Shown here one piece after another: positions 32,881 through 43,884 of a stretch of DNA of 64,000 nt (its first letter is position 1; each line of letters opens with the position of its first letter). The notes beneath the pieces are model-generated. The model was not told the origin of the DNA. It was given only the letters and a program-made list of their open reading frames with translations, and ran no database searches. The stretch is from Symsagittifera roscoffensis (Eukaryota > Xenacoelomorpha > Acoela > Convolutidae): positions 63,390,754-63,454,753 of the forward strand of contig NC_087065.1 in NCBI RefSeq assembly GCF_963678635.1. The letters run 5' to 3'. The position numbers were made by a program, and so were the translations under genes.

Positions 32881-33347
32881 CCCGGGTCGTGGTTTTATGT
32901 TCAGATTTAATAAGTCTGAATCGATCCGCGTGGGGACCGAAAATTCATAGTCACCACGCAGGTCAAAGTCTAAACATAAAGTCTTCAAAGTCTGAACATA
33001 AGTCTGCAAAGTCTGAACATAAGTCTGCAAAGTCTGCAAAATCCTTCGGTCCACACGGTCTGAAACCGGATTTCTTTAGTCCACACGGTCTGAAATCGGA
33101 TTCCTTCGGTCCACACGGTCTGAATCCGGATTTCTTGGGTCCACACAGTCTGAAAGCGGATTCACTCAGTCCACACGGTCTGAACATAGTATTTTCTGGT
33201 CCAGACGGTCTCAAAATACCATATTCTGGTCTCAACGGTCTGAACATGCTAAGTTCTGGTACACACGGTCTTGGCATTAAACCACGACCTCGACCCGGGA
33301 AACAACCAATTTTTGATTTTTGTTGTCAACAGCATTTATTGATTTGA
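32703..33347 (+). CDS. Open frame across the 30-bp minisatellite (doubtful gene)
   Basis: 214 codons. The first ~95 residues have no recognisable domain. Residues ~97-115 repeat SEHKSAK, and ~116-195 are eight decapeptide repeats of the form GPHGLKPDFF, produced by the 30-bp DNA unit. A unit length divisible by three keeps any open frame open, and the opposite strand is also open over the same DNA, so length alone is weak evidence. No signal peptide, membrane segment or splice structure supports it. It is recorded because an in-phase repeat could encode a low-complexity protein. Confidence 0.15.
   Translation: MNLPSSYHNFYLKNTSTAKVLHFKTLSRTKVHAEPIAYYVHLLHRWNQNTIDAYANHELTRVVVLCSDLISLNRSAWGPKIHSHHAGQSLNIKSSKSEHKSAKSEHKSAKSAKSFGPHGLKPDFFSPHGLKSDSFGPHGLNPDFLGPHSLKADSLSPHGLNIVFSGPDGLKIPYSGLNGLNMLSSGTHGLGIKPRPRPGKQPIFDFCCQQHLLI
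32881..33298 (+). repeat. 30-bp minisatellite bounded by inverted CCCGGGTCG repeats
   Basis: About eight 30-bp units (GGTCCACACGGTCTGAA plus a variable tail) run from about 33049 to 33290, preceded by shorter AAGTCTGAACATAAGTCTGC repeats. The block starts with CCCGGGTCG-TGGTTTTATG at 32882 and ends with CATTAAACCACGACCTCGACCCGGG-type sequence at 33275-33298, an imperfect inverted repeat. Confidence 0.8.
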
Positions 33348-33650
33348 TCTCCCACAGTTTCCCCCACATTACACTCAATCATTCAATACTCTATGCAAAA
33401 TACGAAAGCCTAGATATACTACTTACCAAAAAGCATTTTCAAAAGTCATTTACACATCCCAAAACCCCAAAATAGACCGACACTAACTGCACTAGTGATC
33501 TTCAGCTTCAAACAAAACTCCCCCTTACTTATGTTCATTATCATATCAAGCAGAAACATTACCACCACATTGATCCACCATCGCAAGCCGCTCACTGATT
33601 CCACTTCAAAATTTCATTATACACTTCGCCATTTTTCTTTAAATATTTCT
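33348..33650. other. Spacer between the two minisatellites
   Basis: AT-rich, nothing recognised. Confidence 0.5.
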
Positions 33651-35490
33651 CGCGACTGCGGTGGATACGGTGCGACTTTCCAGACCACGGTGAAGATGGC
33701 GCGATTTTCTAGACCGAGGCAGAGACGGCACGACTTTCCAGACCAAGGCGGAGACGGCCCGACTTTTCAAACGGGGCGGAGAGGGCGCAATTTTTCAGAC
33801 CAAGACGGAGACGGCGCGACTTTAAAGACCAAGGGGAGAGGGCGCGACTTTCCAGACCATCGCGGAGACGGCGCGACCAAGAATCAATTCCTCGCGACCA
33901 AGGCGGAGACGACGCGACTTTCCAGATCAAAGCCGAGACTGCGCGATTTTTCAGACCAAGACGGAGACGGCGCGATTTTTCAGACCGAGGCGGAGACGGC
34001 GCAATTTTTCAGACCAAGACGGAGACGGCACGATTTTTCAGACCAAGACGGAGACGGCGCGACTTTTCAGACCAAAGCGGAGAGGGCGCGACTTTCCAGC
34101 CATCGCAGAGACAGCGCGACCAAGAATCAATTCCTCGCGACCAAGGCGGAGACGACGCGACTTTCCAGACCATCGCGGAGACGGCGCGACAAGAATCAAT
34201 TCCTTGCGACCAAGGCGGAGACGACGCGACTTTCGAGATTAAAGCGTAGACGGCGCGATTTTTCAGACCAAGACAGAGACGGCGCGTTTTTTCAGACCAA
34301 GGCGGAGAGGGCGCGACCAAGAATCAATTCCTTGCGACCAAGGCGGAGACGACGCGACTTTTGAGACCAAAGCGTAGACGGCGCGATTTTTCAGACCAAG
34401 ACGGAGACGACGCGATTTTTCAGACCAAGACGGAGACGGCGCAATTTTTCAGCCCAAGATGGAAATAAAGCAACTTTTCAGACCAAGGCGGAGACAGCGC
34501 GACCAAGATTCAATTCCTCGCGACCAAGGCGGAGACGACGCGACTTTCAGACCAAAGCGGAGACGGCGCGATTTTTTAGACCAAGACGGAGACGGCGCGA
34601 CTTTTCAGACCAAGGCGGAGAGGGCGCGACTATCCAGACCATCGCGGAGACGGCGAGACCAAGAATCAATTCCTCGCGACCAAGGCGGACACGACGCGGC
34701 TTTCCGGACCAAAGCGGAGACGGCGCAATTTTTCAGACCAGGACGGAGACGGCGCGATTTTTCAGACCAAGACGGAGACGGCGCAGTTTTTCGGACCAAG
34801 ACGGAGACGGCGGGATTTTTCAGACCAAGACGGGGACGGCGCGACTTTTCAGACCAAGGCGGAGAGGGCGCGACTTTCCATACCATCGCTGAGACGGCAT
34901 GACCAAGAATCAATTCCTCGCGACCAAGACGGAGACAACGCGACTTTCCAGACCAAAGCGGAGACGGAGCGATTTTTCAGACCAAGACGGAGACGGCGCG
35001 ACTTTTCAGACCAAGGCGGAGAGGGCGCGACTTTCCAGACCATCGCGAAGACGGCGCGATTAAGAATCAATTCCTCGCGACCAAGGCGGAGACGACGCGA
35101 CTTTCCAGACCAAAGCGGAGACGGCGCGATTTTTCAGACCAAGACGGAGACGACGCGATTTTTCAGACCAAGACGGAGACGGCGCGATTTTTCAGACCAA
35201 GATGGAGACGGCACAACTTTTCAGACCAAGGCGGAGAGGGCAAGATGGAGACGGCGCGATTTTTCAGACCGAGGCGTAGACGACGCGACCAAGATTATAT
35301 TCCTCACGACTGAGGTGGATACGGTGCGACTTTCCTGACCAGGTTGGAGACGGCGCAATTTTCCAGACCATCGTGGAGACAGCGCAACCAATAATCAATT
35401 CCTCGCGACCAAGGGGGAGACGACGCGACTTTCCAGACCAAGACGGAGACGTCGCGATTCTTCAGACCGAGGCGCGACTCATGTCCAGAC
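33651..35490 (+). repeat. GC-rich 29-bp minisatellite with higher-order structure
   Basis: Roughly sixty units on the pattern GCGCGATTTTTCAGACCAAG + ACGGAGACG, with variants CGACTTTCCAGACC and AAGGCGGAGA. Blocks of several units are punctuated by the insert CCAAGAATCAATTCCTCGCG, which recurs at about 33880, 34120, 34190, 34318, 34505, 34660, 34905, 35062 and 35390, giving a higher-order repeat of irregular length. The array is CpG-rich and sharply different from the flanking AT-rich DNA. Because 29 is not a multiple of three, all three frames cycle through the same Arg/Asp-rich peptide. The many open frames on both strands are artefacts. Confidence 0.9.
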
Positions 35491-36148
35491 TTTCCTCACT
35501 CGAATTCTCGGCGCGACTATGCAATTTGGGTTTAAATCCGGATGTGGCGCGACCCTTAAAGTCTGGACATGAATCTGGGAACTCGACCCGGGTGAATGAC
35601 ACTCTTCGCAATTATTACCCCATTCGTCATTTTTTCCTTTGTCCATTGTATTCCCGCATCGCTGTTTTGTAGTCCAGAATGAATGGATAGAACCCTTTGA
35701 AATCGCGCTACTATAACTGAAACCCAGCTTACTCTTGTGTTAGATAACGATTTAGAAAACTTTTACCGCCCTTTCTGAAAACAAACACTGAATCCATACT
35801 AACACTGAATCTAGAAATGCTAGCATCTACCAGGACAGCCCACATATCTTTATCTCAAATGTTTTGCCAAAACACAGTTTTTTCTTTAAGAAAAAAAACA
35901 TTTCAGTAAAGATCACATAGATTTAGTAATCGATCTAAGCTCGTGATTAAAATATTAAGACCAATTGAAAGGAAATCACAAGGTTAAAGTCCAACCAAGA
36001 CTCGAAAAGATAACATACAATGCAAGGTGAATTAATCACGTCGCCCGAATCAGCTCTTAAAAGCTTACACGCTGACAACTGGTCTCATCCACGAGGTAAA
36101 GACGTGCTGAGGAGTCTCGGAGCCGGACTAACACACCGCGCTGACTTA
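35491..36148. other. End of the minisatellite element and spacer
   Basis: 35470-35600 contains ATGTCCAGACTTT and its inverse AAAGTCTGGACAT about 80 bases apart and ends with CTCGACCCGGGTG, the same terminal motif as at 33285-33298. A 54-codon GC-rich open frame runs 36021-36185 (MQGELITSPESALKSL...) with no recognisable domain; its end overlaps the following duplication. Confidence 0.45.
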
Positions 36149-37459
36149 AGCTTAGAAGCGTCTTTGAAGCACTCTTCATCTTAAATGAACAAAAATGAAA
36201 GCTAAAAATAACTAACAACTTCATACTAAAAACTTAACACTACCCATTTTTATAGTTTCAGCCAGAGAAGAAAAATTTAATTAAGAAAGCAGTTGCTCTT
36301 CCTCTCCTCTAACATCGCAAGAATACCAGTATATACTAGATTTATTGAGACTAAGAATACAGTGCTGATTTAAATTATCCGGACAAAACGAACAAAACTT
36401 GAATTTTCAAACGCGTTTTTCTCAAATTGGGTTAAGATTAGACAAAAAGTGAATAGAACAAAAGTTGCTTAGAATTTCACCAGAATTATTATGATGCCAT
36501 TTTTTCTCCGAAATTCTCAACCAAATTTTTACCCCAAAATGGGTCATTTTGGCTTTTTTCAATTAATCAAAAATTACGCTGAAACTACTTTGTTAATTGA
36601 TAAGAATATTATATCATTAGAAGCCTCTTACGCAGCCCAACAAAGTTTAAGAAGGGATAAATCTCCAAAAACCAGTATAAGAGAAAAAATTTTCACTTGA
36701 TAATCAATAAATGTGATTTTTACTATATAAAACCCAGAATCTTTGCTTAAAAACAAATTTTACACAAATTGCGCAAATTTTTGGAGAATTAACCCTTGTT
36801 AAACTTTGTTGGGTTGCGTAAGAGGCTTCTAATGATATAATATTCTTATCAATTAACAAAGTAGTTTCAGCGTAATTCTTGATTAATTGAAAAAAGCCAA
36901 AATGACCCATTTTTTGGCTAAAAATTTGGTTGAGAATTTCGGAGAAAAAATGGCATCATATTAGTTCTGGTGAAATTCTAAGCAACTTTTGTCCTCTTCA
37001 CTTTTTGTCTAATCTTAACCCAATTTGAAAAAAAACCTGTTTGAAAATTCAAGTTTTGTTCGTTTAGTCCGGATAATTTAAATCAGCACTGTATAAGAGT
37101 AAGATTAAGATCGATATTAGACTAAAGAGTCACACGAAACTATCCGGTGAAAAATAACACAAAATTATCCTTGCTTAGAAACGTTTTTAAAGCACTCTTC
37201 ATCTTAAATGAACAAAAGTAAAAGCTAAAATTAACTAACAACTTCATACTAAAAACTTAACACCACCCATTTTTATAGTTTCAGCCATAGAAGAAAAATT
37301 TAATTAAGAAAGCAGTTGCTCTTCCTCTCCTCTAACATCGCAAGAATACCAGTATATACTAGATTTATTGAGACTAAGAATATAAGAGTAAGATTAAGAT
37401 CGATATTAGACTAAAGAGTCACACGAAACTATCCGGTGAAAAATAACACAAAATTATCC
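36149..37459 (+). repeat. Tandem duplication of ~288 bp, first copy interrupted by a MITE
   Basis: Copy 1 is 36149-37170 (including the 732 bp MITE and its TA duplication) and copy 2 is 37171-37459, about 289 bp. Both run from GCTTAGAA.CG through CACTCTTCATCTTAAATGAAC, CCTCTCCTCTAACATCGC and AGACTAAGAATA to AACACAAAATTATCC, at near identity. The tail of each copy is repeat module Y. Confidence 0.9.
36360..37091. mobile_element. Fold-back Tc1/mariner-like MITE with TA duplication
   Basis: 732 bp with ends CAGTGCTGATTTAAATTATC / GATAATTTAAATCAGCACTG. The two arms, each about 310 bp (36360-36671 and about 36780-37091), are near-perfect inverse copies around a ~100 bp centre. It is flanked by TA on both sides (36358-36359, 37092-37093). 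CAGTG ends and a TA target are typical of the Tc1/mariner superfamily. No transposase. Open frames in each arm are mirror images and not genes. Confidence 0.92.
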
Positions 37460-38330
37460 GGCGTGTCAAACAGACAGTGTATCCAATGCCACACTATTCT
37501 ATGAGATAACCGCCAACCAGTTACAACTCATTGGGTATGTTTCAACCTGCTCAACTGAAAAAATGAACCCGACTGATTGCATATGTATTTCGACTGGCTT
37601 GAACAAGGTCTGGATTCTTGCCATCAAAGAGACGAGCAACCGTATTCCATCAGGTGGCCTGAATGAAGTCTGACTGGATACTTCGACTGGAATTCTCCGG
37701 CTGAAAGTTCTCCTGTTTTATAAAAGAAGCCAATCTTGCGACTATACTGCTTTGTTTCAGCTGTTAATATGCTGCATTTTTATCCAACAAGAATGATCAT
37801 TTTCTTTACAGACACTTTTTTGCTTTAAACGCTAATTTGATTATGAAAAAGCTGCCAAAATTGTTGGACATTCCTCCTCAAAACATTAGATGAACAATTG
37901 CTTAACCTACAAAACTTTTTAACTTTTTCCGCCATCACAACTTTTCTGGAATTTCGTTACAAATTTCTTACGAATCGATTTATGTTCTTACTGTTGCTAA
38001 ATCATAATTTGAGATGGCTTGTTTTATTGTTCTGACTTAAAAAGAGAATGACGGAATAATTGTGCTCGGATCTCCAGACTTTCCTTTTCGGCGGAAGTTT
38101 TTTTTGTTATCCTCTCAAAAAGTTGTTGTCTGAGATCAAATTTTAAAAAATTTTCTGTGGTCAATTTTTGTAGAGTTTTGGGTGTTTAAACTTTGCCAAT
38201 TGGCCTCTTTTGCGACAATTACCGCACGATCGATATCGAGCTTTTAACCTGTAAAATTTAAACTTTTTAATTTTTTTCCGTTTTAGAAATCGGTCGAAAT
38301 TTGAATTGAATTTTGCTATTTTTTCCGAAT
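37460..38330 (+). repeat. Modules Y (end) and X, copy 2
   Basis: CGGCGTGTCAAACAGACAGTGTATCC...AACTCATTGGGTATG continues module Y. TGATTATGAAAAAGCTGCCA, CATCACAACTTTTCTGGAA, GGAATAATTGTGCTCGG and TTTGCCAATTGGCC...CGAT match module X copies at 30.3, 40.1 and 41.5 kb. Confidence 0.6.
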
Positions 38331-38889
38331 CAAACACTATTAAAAATTGAATAAATTTTTATTTACCTCAAAAAGCGCGCGGAGAAAAGAGTTTTAATTA
38401 ACAATCAAAATTCACCCTTTTCTGTCAAAATGAAAACTGCTCCAAAAATTTTATATTATAAGAAAAATAGATAATAAATGAGAATAAGTATGGCTTTCTG
38501 AAGTAGCCGGCGACTCGCCTCTTACTTTTATGTTTCGTCGCATGAAAGCAAAAGCAGCCATTTTGAACTATCAAATTGTACGCAATACAAAAGCTCAAAT
38601 AAAATTTTGTCGGTTTTTCCATCAAAAATCTTGTAGCAAAACTTAACTTAAGAATTTTGATGGTAAATATTGATTGTTCCAATTTTCATCAAAAAGCGAA
38701 CACCTCTGCTTGGCTTCTTTTTTTAGTCATTTTTTGACTTTCGAACTTTGCAATTATGACGAAAATTTTGTATACCATCTGAAGGTGCCTTAGAAAAACA
38801 AAATTTGCGTCGAGCAATTTGTTTGACATGCTATTAAAAGTTTTAGTCGTAATTGTGACTATTTCAGCTGCTTCAGTTATTTGTCTCGG

Positions 38890-39350
38890 CGTTGATCTAA
38901 AACTTTTGTCTAAAAAACTTTATTTGGATCTTGTTTTCAGAAATTACTTTAAAAAAATCATTTAAGAAAAGAATGATAATTATTAGCTGAGATTGACTTT
39001 TGCACGGAATAAGTAGCTTTCATTGGTAAGCACACAAAATTTTAGAACAAGAGAGTTTGTTTAGTGCCATACACAGAATATTTTACCCTTAAGCCTATAG
39101 ATGCGTCTTTTTTTTTCAAAAAAAATAATAATTAAATTTGATGATAAAAAACTGACGATATTTTTAAATTGAACACAAATGAAAGTTTCTTTCAATTTTG
39201 CAAACAAAACGTCAAAGTTGAGTTTCTGGTTTAAATTGATTTGAAAAAAAGCCCTTCTAAACTATTTTTGTTCCTTATTGATTAGTTACAGCATCAAAAT
39301 AAATTGGCAAGTTTGTGAAATGTTTTTTTTTCTGATTAGCTGAAAAACTT
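38890..39350 (+). repeat. Dispersed repeat module Z, copy 1
   Basis: ATTATTAGCTGAGATTGACT, TTGCACGGAATAA, TTTACCCTTAAGCCTAT and a TTGATTAGTTACAGCATCAAAAT-like end match 42790-43210 in order and strand. Non-coding. Confidence 0.55.
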
Positions 39351-39644
39351 TGAAACCCGAAACGATTTTCGAAGTGTTTTAAGATAAAAAATTTTGATGA
39401 CAATTTTTTGTTTTCGATTCAGCGAGCGTCTACCAACTTATTGTTGGCATACTCGCTGCTATGTAAATACTGATTTTTTTTTTTTTAAAAAACGTTGTTT
39501 TGTTTTTCAAATGGTTCTTTGAAAAGATTTTCATTTTGTTCAAAAAAAGATTTTTTTTCCAGCATTGTGACAATATCGAGATAAGTTTTTGTCCAACTAC
39601 TCGTGTTTTACCCAGTCTATATTAAGCTTTTCTTAGGCCTAGAA

Positions 39645-40600
39645 AAATTGTAAGATTAAAATCGGTATTAGGCTAAGTGGTTGCATAAAAACAGCCGGGA
39701 AAAATTAGGACAAAGTTATCCGGCGTGACGAACAGAGAGTGTACCCAATCCCAAACTTATCTATGAGATAACCACCAATTGGTCGAAACTCATTGCGTAT
39801 GTTTCAACTTCCTCAGTCGAAACAAACTCGAGTCATTTCCATTTACATTCGACAGGCTTGGCCAGAGTCGGTTTTGTTTTGATAGTTTTCGCCAAGATAT
39901 GGGTATAAATGAAGTCCTCTGGCTCAAAATTCTCCTGGTTGTAAAATTGTACTTAATAAGCGAATCTTGCTTCTATACTGTTTAGTTTCAACTGTATTAA
40001 TTCCCTGTATTTAAGCTGTTTTATCATACTGTTTTAATTAGGCTGTTTTATCAAACGAAAACGGCCAAGTTGCATACGGACACTACATTGCATTGCAATG
40101 ATGCTATCTTGATTATAAAAAAGTTGTCAAGTTTTTTGGACATGTCTCCCAAAATATTTATAAACACGTTGCATTTTTCTACAAATTGTTTTTCGTCGTC
40201 ATAACTTTCCTGGAACTTCTTTATTTTGTTCATACTGAATGATTTATACTTTTACTGTTGGTGACCTTGTTTTAACAATTTATTACAGCTTGTCTCATTG
40301 ATCCGTCTTTTGAAGAAAGTTACGAAAAAATTGTGCTCAGATGTTTTTTCTCCAGACCAATTTTGATTCTTAATTCTACCATTGATTAATAAATCTGCCA
40401 AAAGTATTGTTGCCCTGAAATCAAATTTAAAATAACTTTTTTCTGAGATCAGTTTTTATTAAATTGTGAGTGTTTAAAATTTGCCAATTGGCTATGTTGC
40501 GACTGTTAACGCGCGATTTATTTCGAGCTACTTAAGCCGCGTTAAAAACCGCGTGTTCCAAAATGAAAAGAAACAAGCTATTTATTTCAATTAATAAATT
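39645..40600 (+). repeat. Modules Y and X, copy 3
   Basis: Module Y (AAAATCGGTATTAGGCTAA, GTGACGAACAGAGAGTGTACC) at 39645-39800 is followed by module X from about 40075 (CGGACACTACATTGCATTGC, CGTCGTCATAACTTTCCTGG, AAAAATTGTGCTCAGATG, TTTGCCAATTGGCTATGTTG). Confidence 0.6.
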
Positions 40601-40639
40601 GCTATATGCTAAAATTATCACTAGAGTTTTGAAATTCTA

Positions 40640-41345
40640 CTCTACACTTTACTAACACAACGTTAGCCTTGTCTCTAAAAACTTTCACTTTCTTAGTTTT
40701 GCTCCAGCTCACACACAGTGTTGCAACGCAACTAACATTCCATTAGTCAGAATATAAGAACGAGTAAATTCAACAATATCCAAACCTGTTGATGAAGCGG
40801 CCTAGAACAAAACCTAGAAATTGACCATACCGTTTCGGCATAGAATCGAGGTCCCCCAAAATAATGTTTTGTAGCCGAACCAAGTAGAAGAAATAACTAA
40901 ACCAAATCATAAAACAAAGAAAATTGACTTTGTCTGAACTTGTCTGACAGGTTACTGCAGTCTGCATGTGATTTACCTTCTATTACAAAATACTGCATAG
41001 GTTTACACGTTCTAGCTGTGAACGTGCGGGTTTTAAAAAACAATTTATTCGATTATTTTACCTTAAACTTGTGGTTAATGCCGTTTTAGATACAATTCAG
41101 TTTTTTTTGTCGTAAACGGCATTAACCACAAGTTTAAGGTAAAATAATCGAATAAATTGTTTTTTAAAATCCGCACGTTCACAGCTAGAACGTGCGGATT
41201 TTTTGATCTGCTCAACTCAAGAAATCCGCACGTTCTAGCTGTGAACGTGCGGATTTTAAAAAACAATTTATTCGATTATTTTACCTTAAACTTGTGGTTA
41301 ATGCCGTTTTAGATACAATTCAGTTTTTTTGTCGTTTCATATTAT
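40640..41345 (+). repeat. Isolated unit of the ~860 bp satellite with an inverted triplication
   Basis: Matches the 46-49 kb array (CACACAGTGTTGCAACGC, tRNA-like module at 40788-40855, CAAGTAGAAGAAATAACTAAA, TTACCTTCTATTACAAA). Its right part is rearranged: an 81-bp arm at 41007-41087 is repeated inverted at 41114-41194 and again direct at 41229-41309, almost without mismatches. Confidence 0.8.
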
Positions 41346-42120
41346 TTTTTTGAGTTGAGCAGGTCATAATTTTGAAGCCGCGAACAGGGATTTTTTGATT
41401 CTTGTATCCTGATGGTCATTTTCACGTACAATGTGGGTCAATTTTATACGCCCACAAAACAGCCACGTGCATACGGACACTACGTTGCATTGAAATGATG
41501 CTAACTTGATTATAAAAAAGCTGTCAAGTTTTTTGGACATGTCTTTCAAAATATTTATAAACATATGTCTACAAAACGTTTTTCGTCGTCATAACTTTTC
41601 TGGAACTTCTTTATAATGTTCAGACTAATTGATTTATGTTTTTACTGTTGGTGACCAGTGTTTTGACAGTTTTTCAGAGCTTGGCTCATTTCGAAGAAAG
41701 TTACGAAAAAATTGTGCCCAGATAATTTTTCTCTAGACCAATTTGGATTATTCATTCCACCATTGATTAATATATCTGCAAAAGTATTGGTCCCTGAGCT
41801 CAAATTTCAAATGCATTTTTTTTCTGAGATCGTGGATGGTTGAAATTTGCCAATTGGCTATTTTGCGACTGTTATTGCGCGATTTACTTTGAGCTACTTA
41901 ATCCGCGTTAGAAACTGTTCCAAATTGAATTGAATCGTGCTGTTTATTCCAATTAATAAGTTGCTATATACTAAAATTATCACTTTTTCTAAATAGCCAA
42001 TGGGAGATTATTTTAAAACTAGAAAAGTTTTAACTTTTTTTTTAGGTTGAAAACTACTCCACAGATTTTTAAGGACAGCCGGAATTTTCAGACCATTGTG
42101 CTGATAGGCGCAGTCTTGTT
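41346..42120 (+). repeat. Satellite fragment and module X, copy 4
   Basis: 41346-41460 continues the satellite (GAGTTGAGC, GTATCCTGATGGTCATTTTC, ACGCCCACAAAAC). 41465-41960 is module X (CGGACACTACGTTGCATTG, CGTCGTCATAACTTTTCTGG, AAAAATTGTGCCCAGATAA). Confidence 0.6.
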
Positions 42121-43880
42121 TTGTAATTAACTGTCGTAGTTCACTTGGAAAACAGATATTGAACAGCTCAACAGTTTATTGCCTTAATTTTTTTGAAGTA
42201 TTCGACGGCTGTTCGAGAACTCTTTTGTGGTTTGATGCATCAAACCAAAAAGTTGCGATGTTAAATAAAGTTTGTCGGTATTTATAATAAAAAATTTGCA
42301 CTGAAACGTGACTTATAACTTTCTGAAGGTAAACTTTAACTATTCCGATTTTCGAATAAAACTGAATATTTATGCTCGGGCCAGTTTTTTTTTCAGTCAG
42401 TTTTTGGTTTTTCAACAAAAGAATTTTGATGGAATTTTTATAAACCATGTAAAAAAATTTTTGCAGTGAGAAATTTGACTTGATATAATTTTCTACCCTT
42501 GCGATAAGCAAGGGTATTATAATTGGGAGCTAAATTTTTTTCTCGTAAGCAATTTTGTCCACAAGACTCATTCATCTGTGCTCACTAATCTCTGACATGC
42601 TCAGTTTCTTGAAATTCGAAAAAAACTGATGTTGTGCTCCTGGTATATACAGGCAAGATGAACAGGCTATTGTTTTGGCTCTTTTTCTGGGCTGGTCAGT
42701 ATAGCTTCACCCTCAAACAACAAACATGGATCATGGCTAGTTGAACATCCGACCTGTCGATTTAGAAGCAAGGTCGGTGTTGGTTCGAAATTTTTGTCTA
42801 AAAGGTTTTGGATTTGGATCTGGCTTAAAGTTATTTTGATAAAAGTTTGATCATCTAAAAACAAATGATGCTTATTAGCTGGAGTTGACATTTGCACGGA
42901 ATAACTCGAAGCTTTCACGAAAACAGCTTGTATCAGGGCAATGCACAGAAAAATTATTTTGCCCTTTAGCGTCTATGGTGCAGTGTTTGATTTTAAAAAA
43001 ATGATCGAAATTGAATTTTTAATCAAACTTTCAAATTGAACGCAAATGAAATATAATTTGAACTTCACAATCAAACTAACAAAACCGAACATTTAAAATG
43101 ACTAGTTTGATTTTAAAAATGGACCGTGTAAACAATTCTCTCTTTGTAAACGATTAGAGCATCAAAATTAATTGGCAAATCTGTAAAATTTTTTGTTTCT
43201 GATTGGTTGAAAAAAAATTCTTTCTAACCACGAGCGAAAAATTTTCTCGAAAACGGATCGGACAGAGTTTGCTCATTTGGTACGATTGTTGCTCAACTTT
43301 GTTCAGAGTGAAATCGTTTCATATCTAAATCAGACATATTTGCACAATTTTAAGGTAGGTTTCAAGGGAGGGAGGTCTCAAGCAAAAAAAATCAAAATAC
43401 CGTTGGGGAGCCATCTGCCATCCCTCAAATTGTGTTTCAAAGTAAACTATTTTTTACAAAATTAGTCAATTTGGTTTCAGTCTTGTATTTTTCATGGCCC
43501 GATTTTGTTTTTCCGACTTTCGAATTAAATAGTTCAATTTTCGTTCTTTAAGCATGAGCGGCAAAATAATCAGCTTCAAACTGAACTAGGAAAACTGTCA
43601 TTAGAAACAATGCAACTCCTGCTGAAGTAAGTTTTTTAGCCCTTTCTCCGAAAGTCGGAACAAAAAGGCGTTTTGTTATCTAAACAAGGGAGAAATAGTC
43701 ATTTTCGCAAGTTGAGAACTCGCCAGGAATCCACTGATCACATACCACCCTTGCTTCGATTTCATAGACGGGTTTGGCATCATGGAAGCCATCTGCCCAG
43801 GGTGGGTGATTTAGGCTAAACGAGACGACGGCTGTAGATTACTGCAGTGCATATTATCATAAAAGAAAAACAATCCCACA
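42121..43880. other. Non-coding region with module Z copy 2
   Basis: Module Z copy 2 covers about 42790-43210. A short frame beginning at 42659 (MNRLLFWLFFWAG...) looks like a signal peptide but stops after about 28 codons with no good donor, so it was not called a gene. Nothing else recognised. Confidence 0.45.
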
Positions 43881-43884
43881 TCCA

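Noticed and set aside
33651-35490. CRISPR-like array of ~29-bp repeats
   Set aside because: Units abut directly with no unique spacers, and the setting is an animal nuclear genome with introns.
33495-35670. Long open frames on both strands across the 29-bp array
   Set aside because: A 29-bp unit without stops keeps all frames open on a cycle of 87 bp; the peptides are pure repeat and both strands are open.
36491-36910. Two mirror-image frames encoding MGHFGFFQLIKNYAETT
   Set aside because: They lie in the two inverted arms of the fold-back MITE, so their similarity is explained by the palindrome, not by conserved coding.
42659-42745. Signal-peptide-like MNRLLFWLFFWAG start
   Set aside because: Stops after about 28 codons without a good donor, and is followed by repeat module Z.
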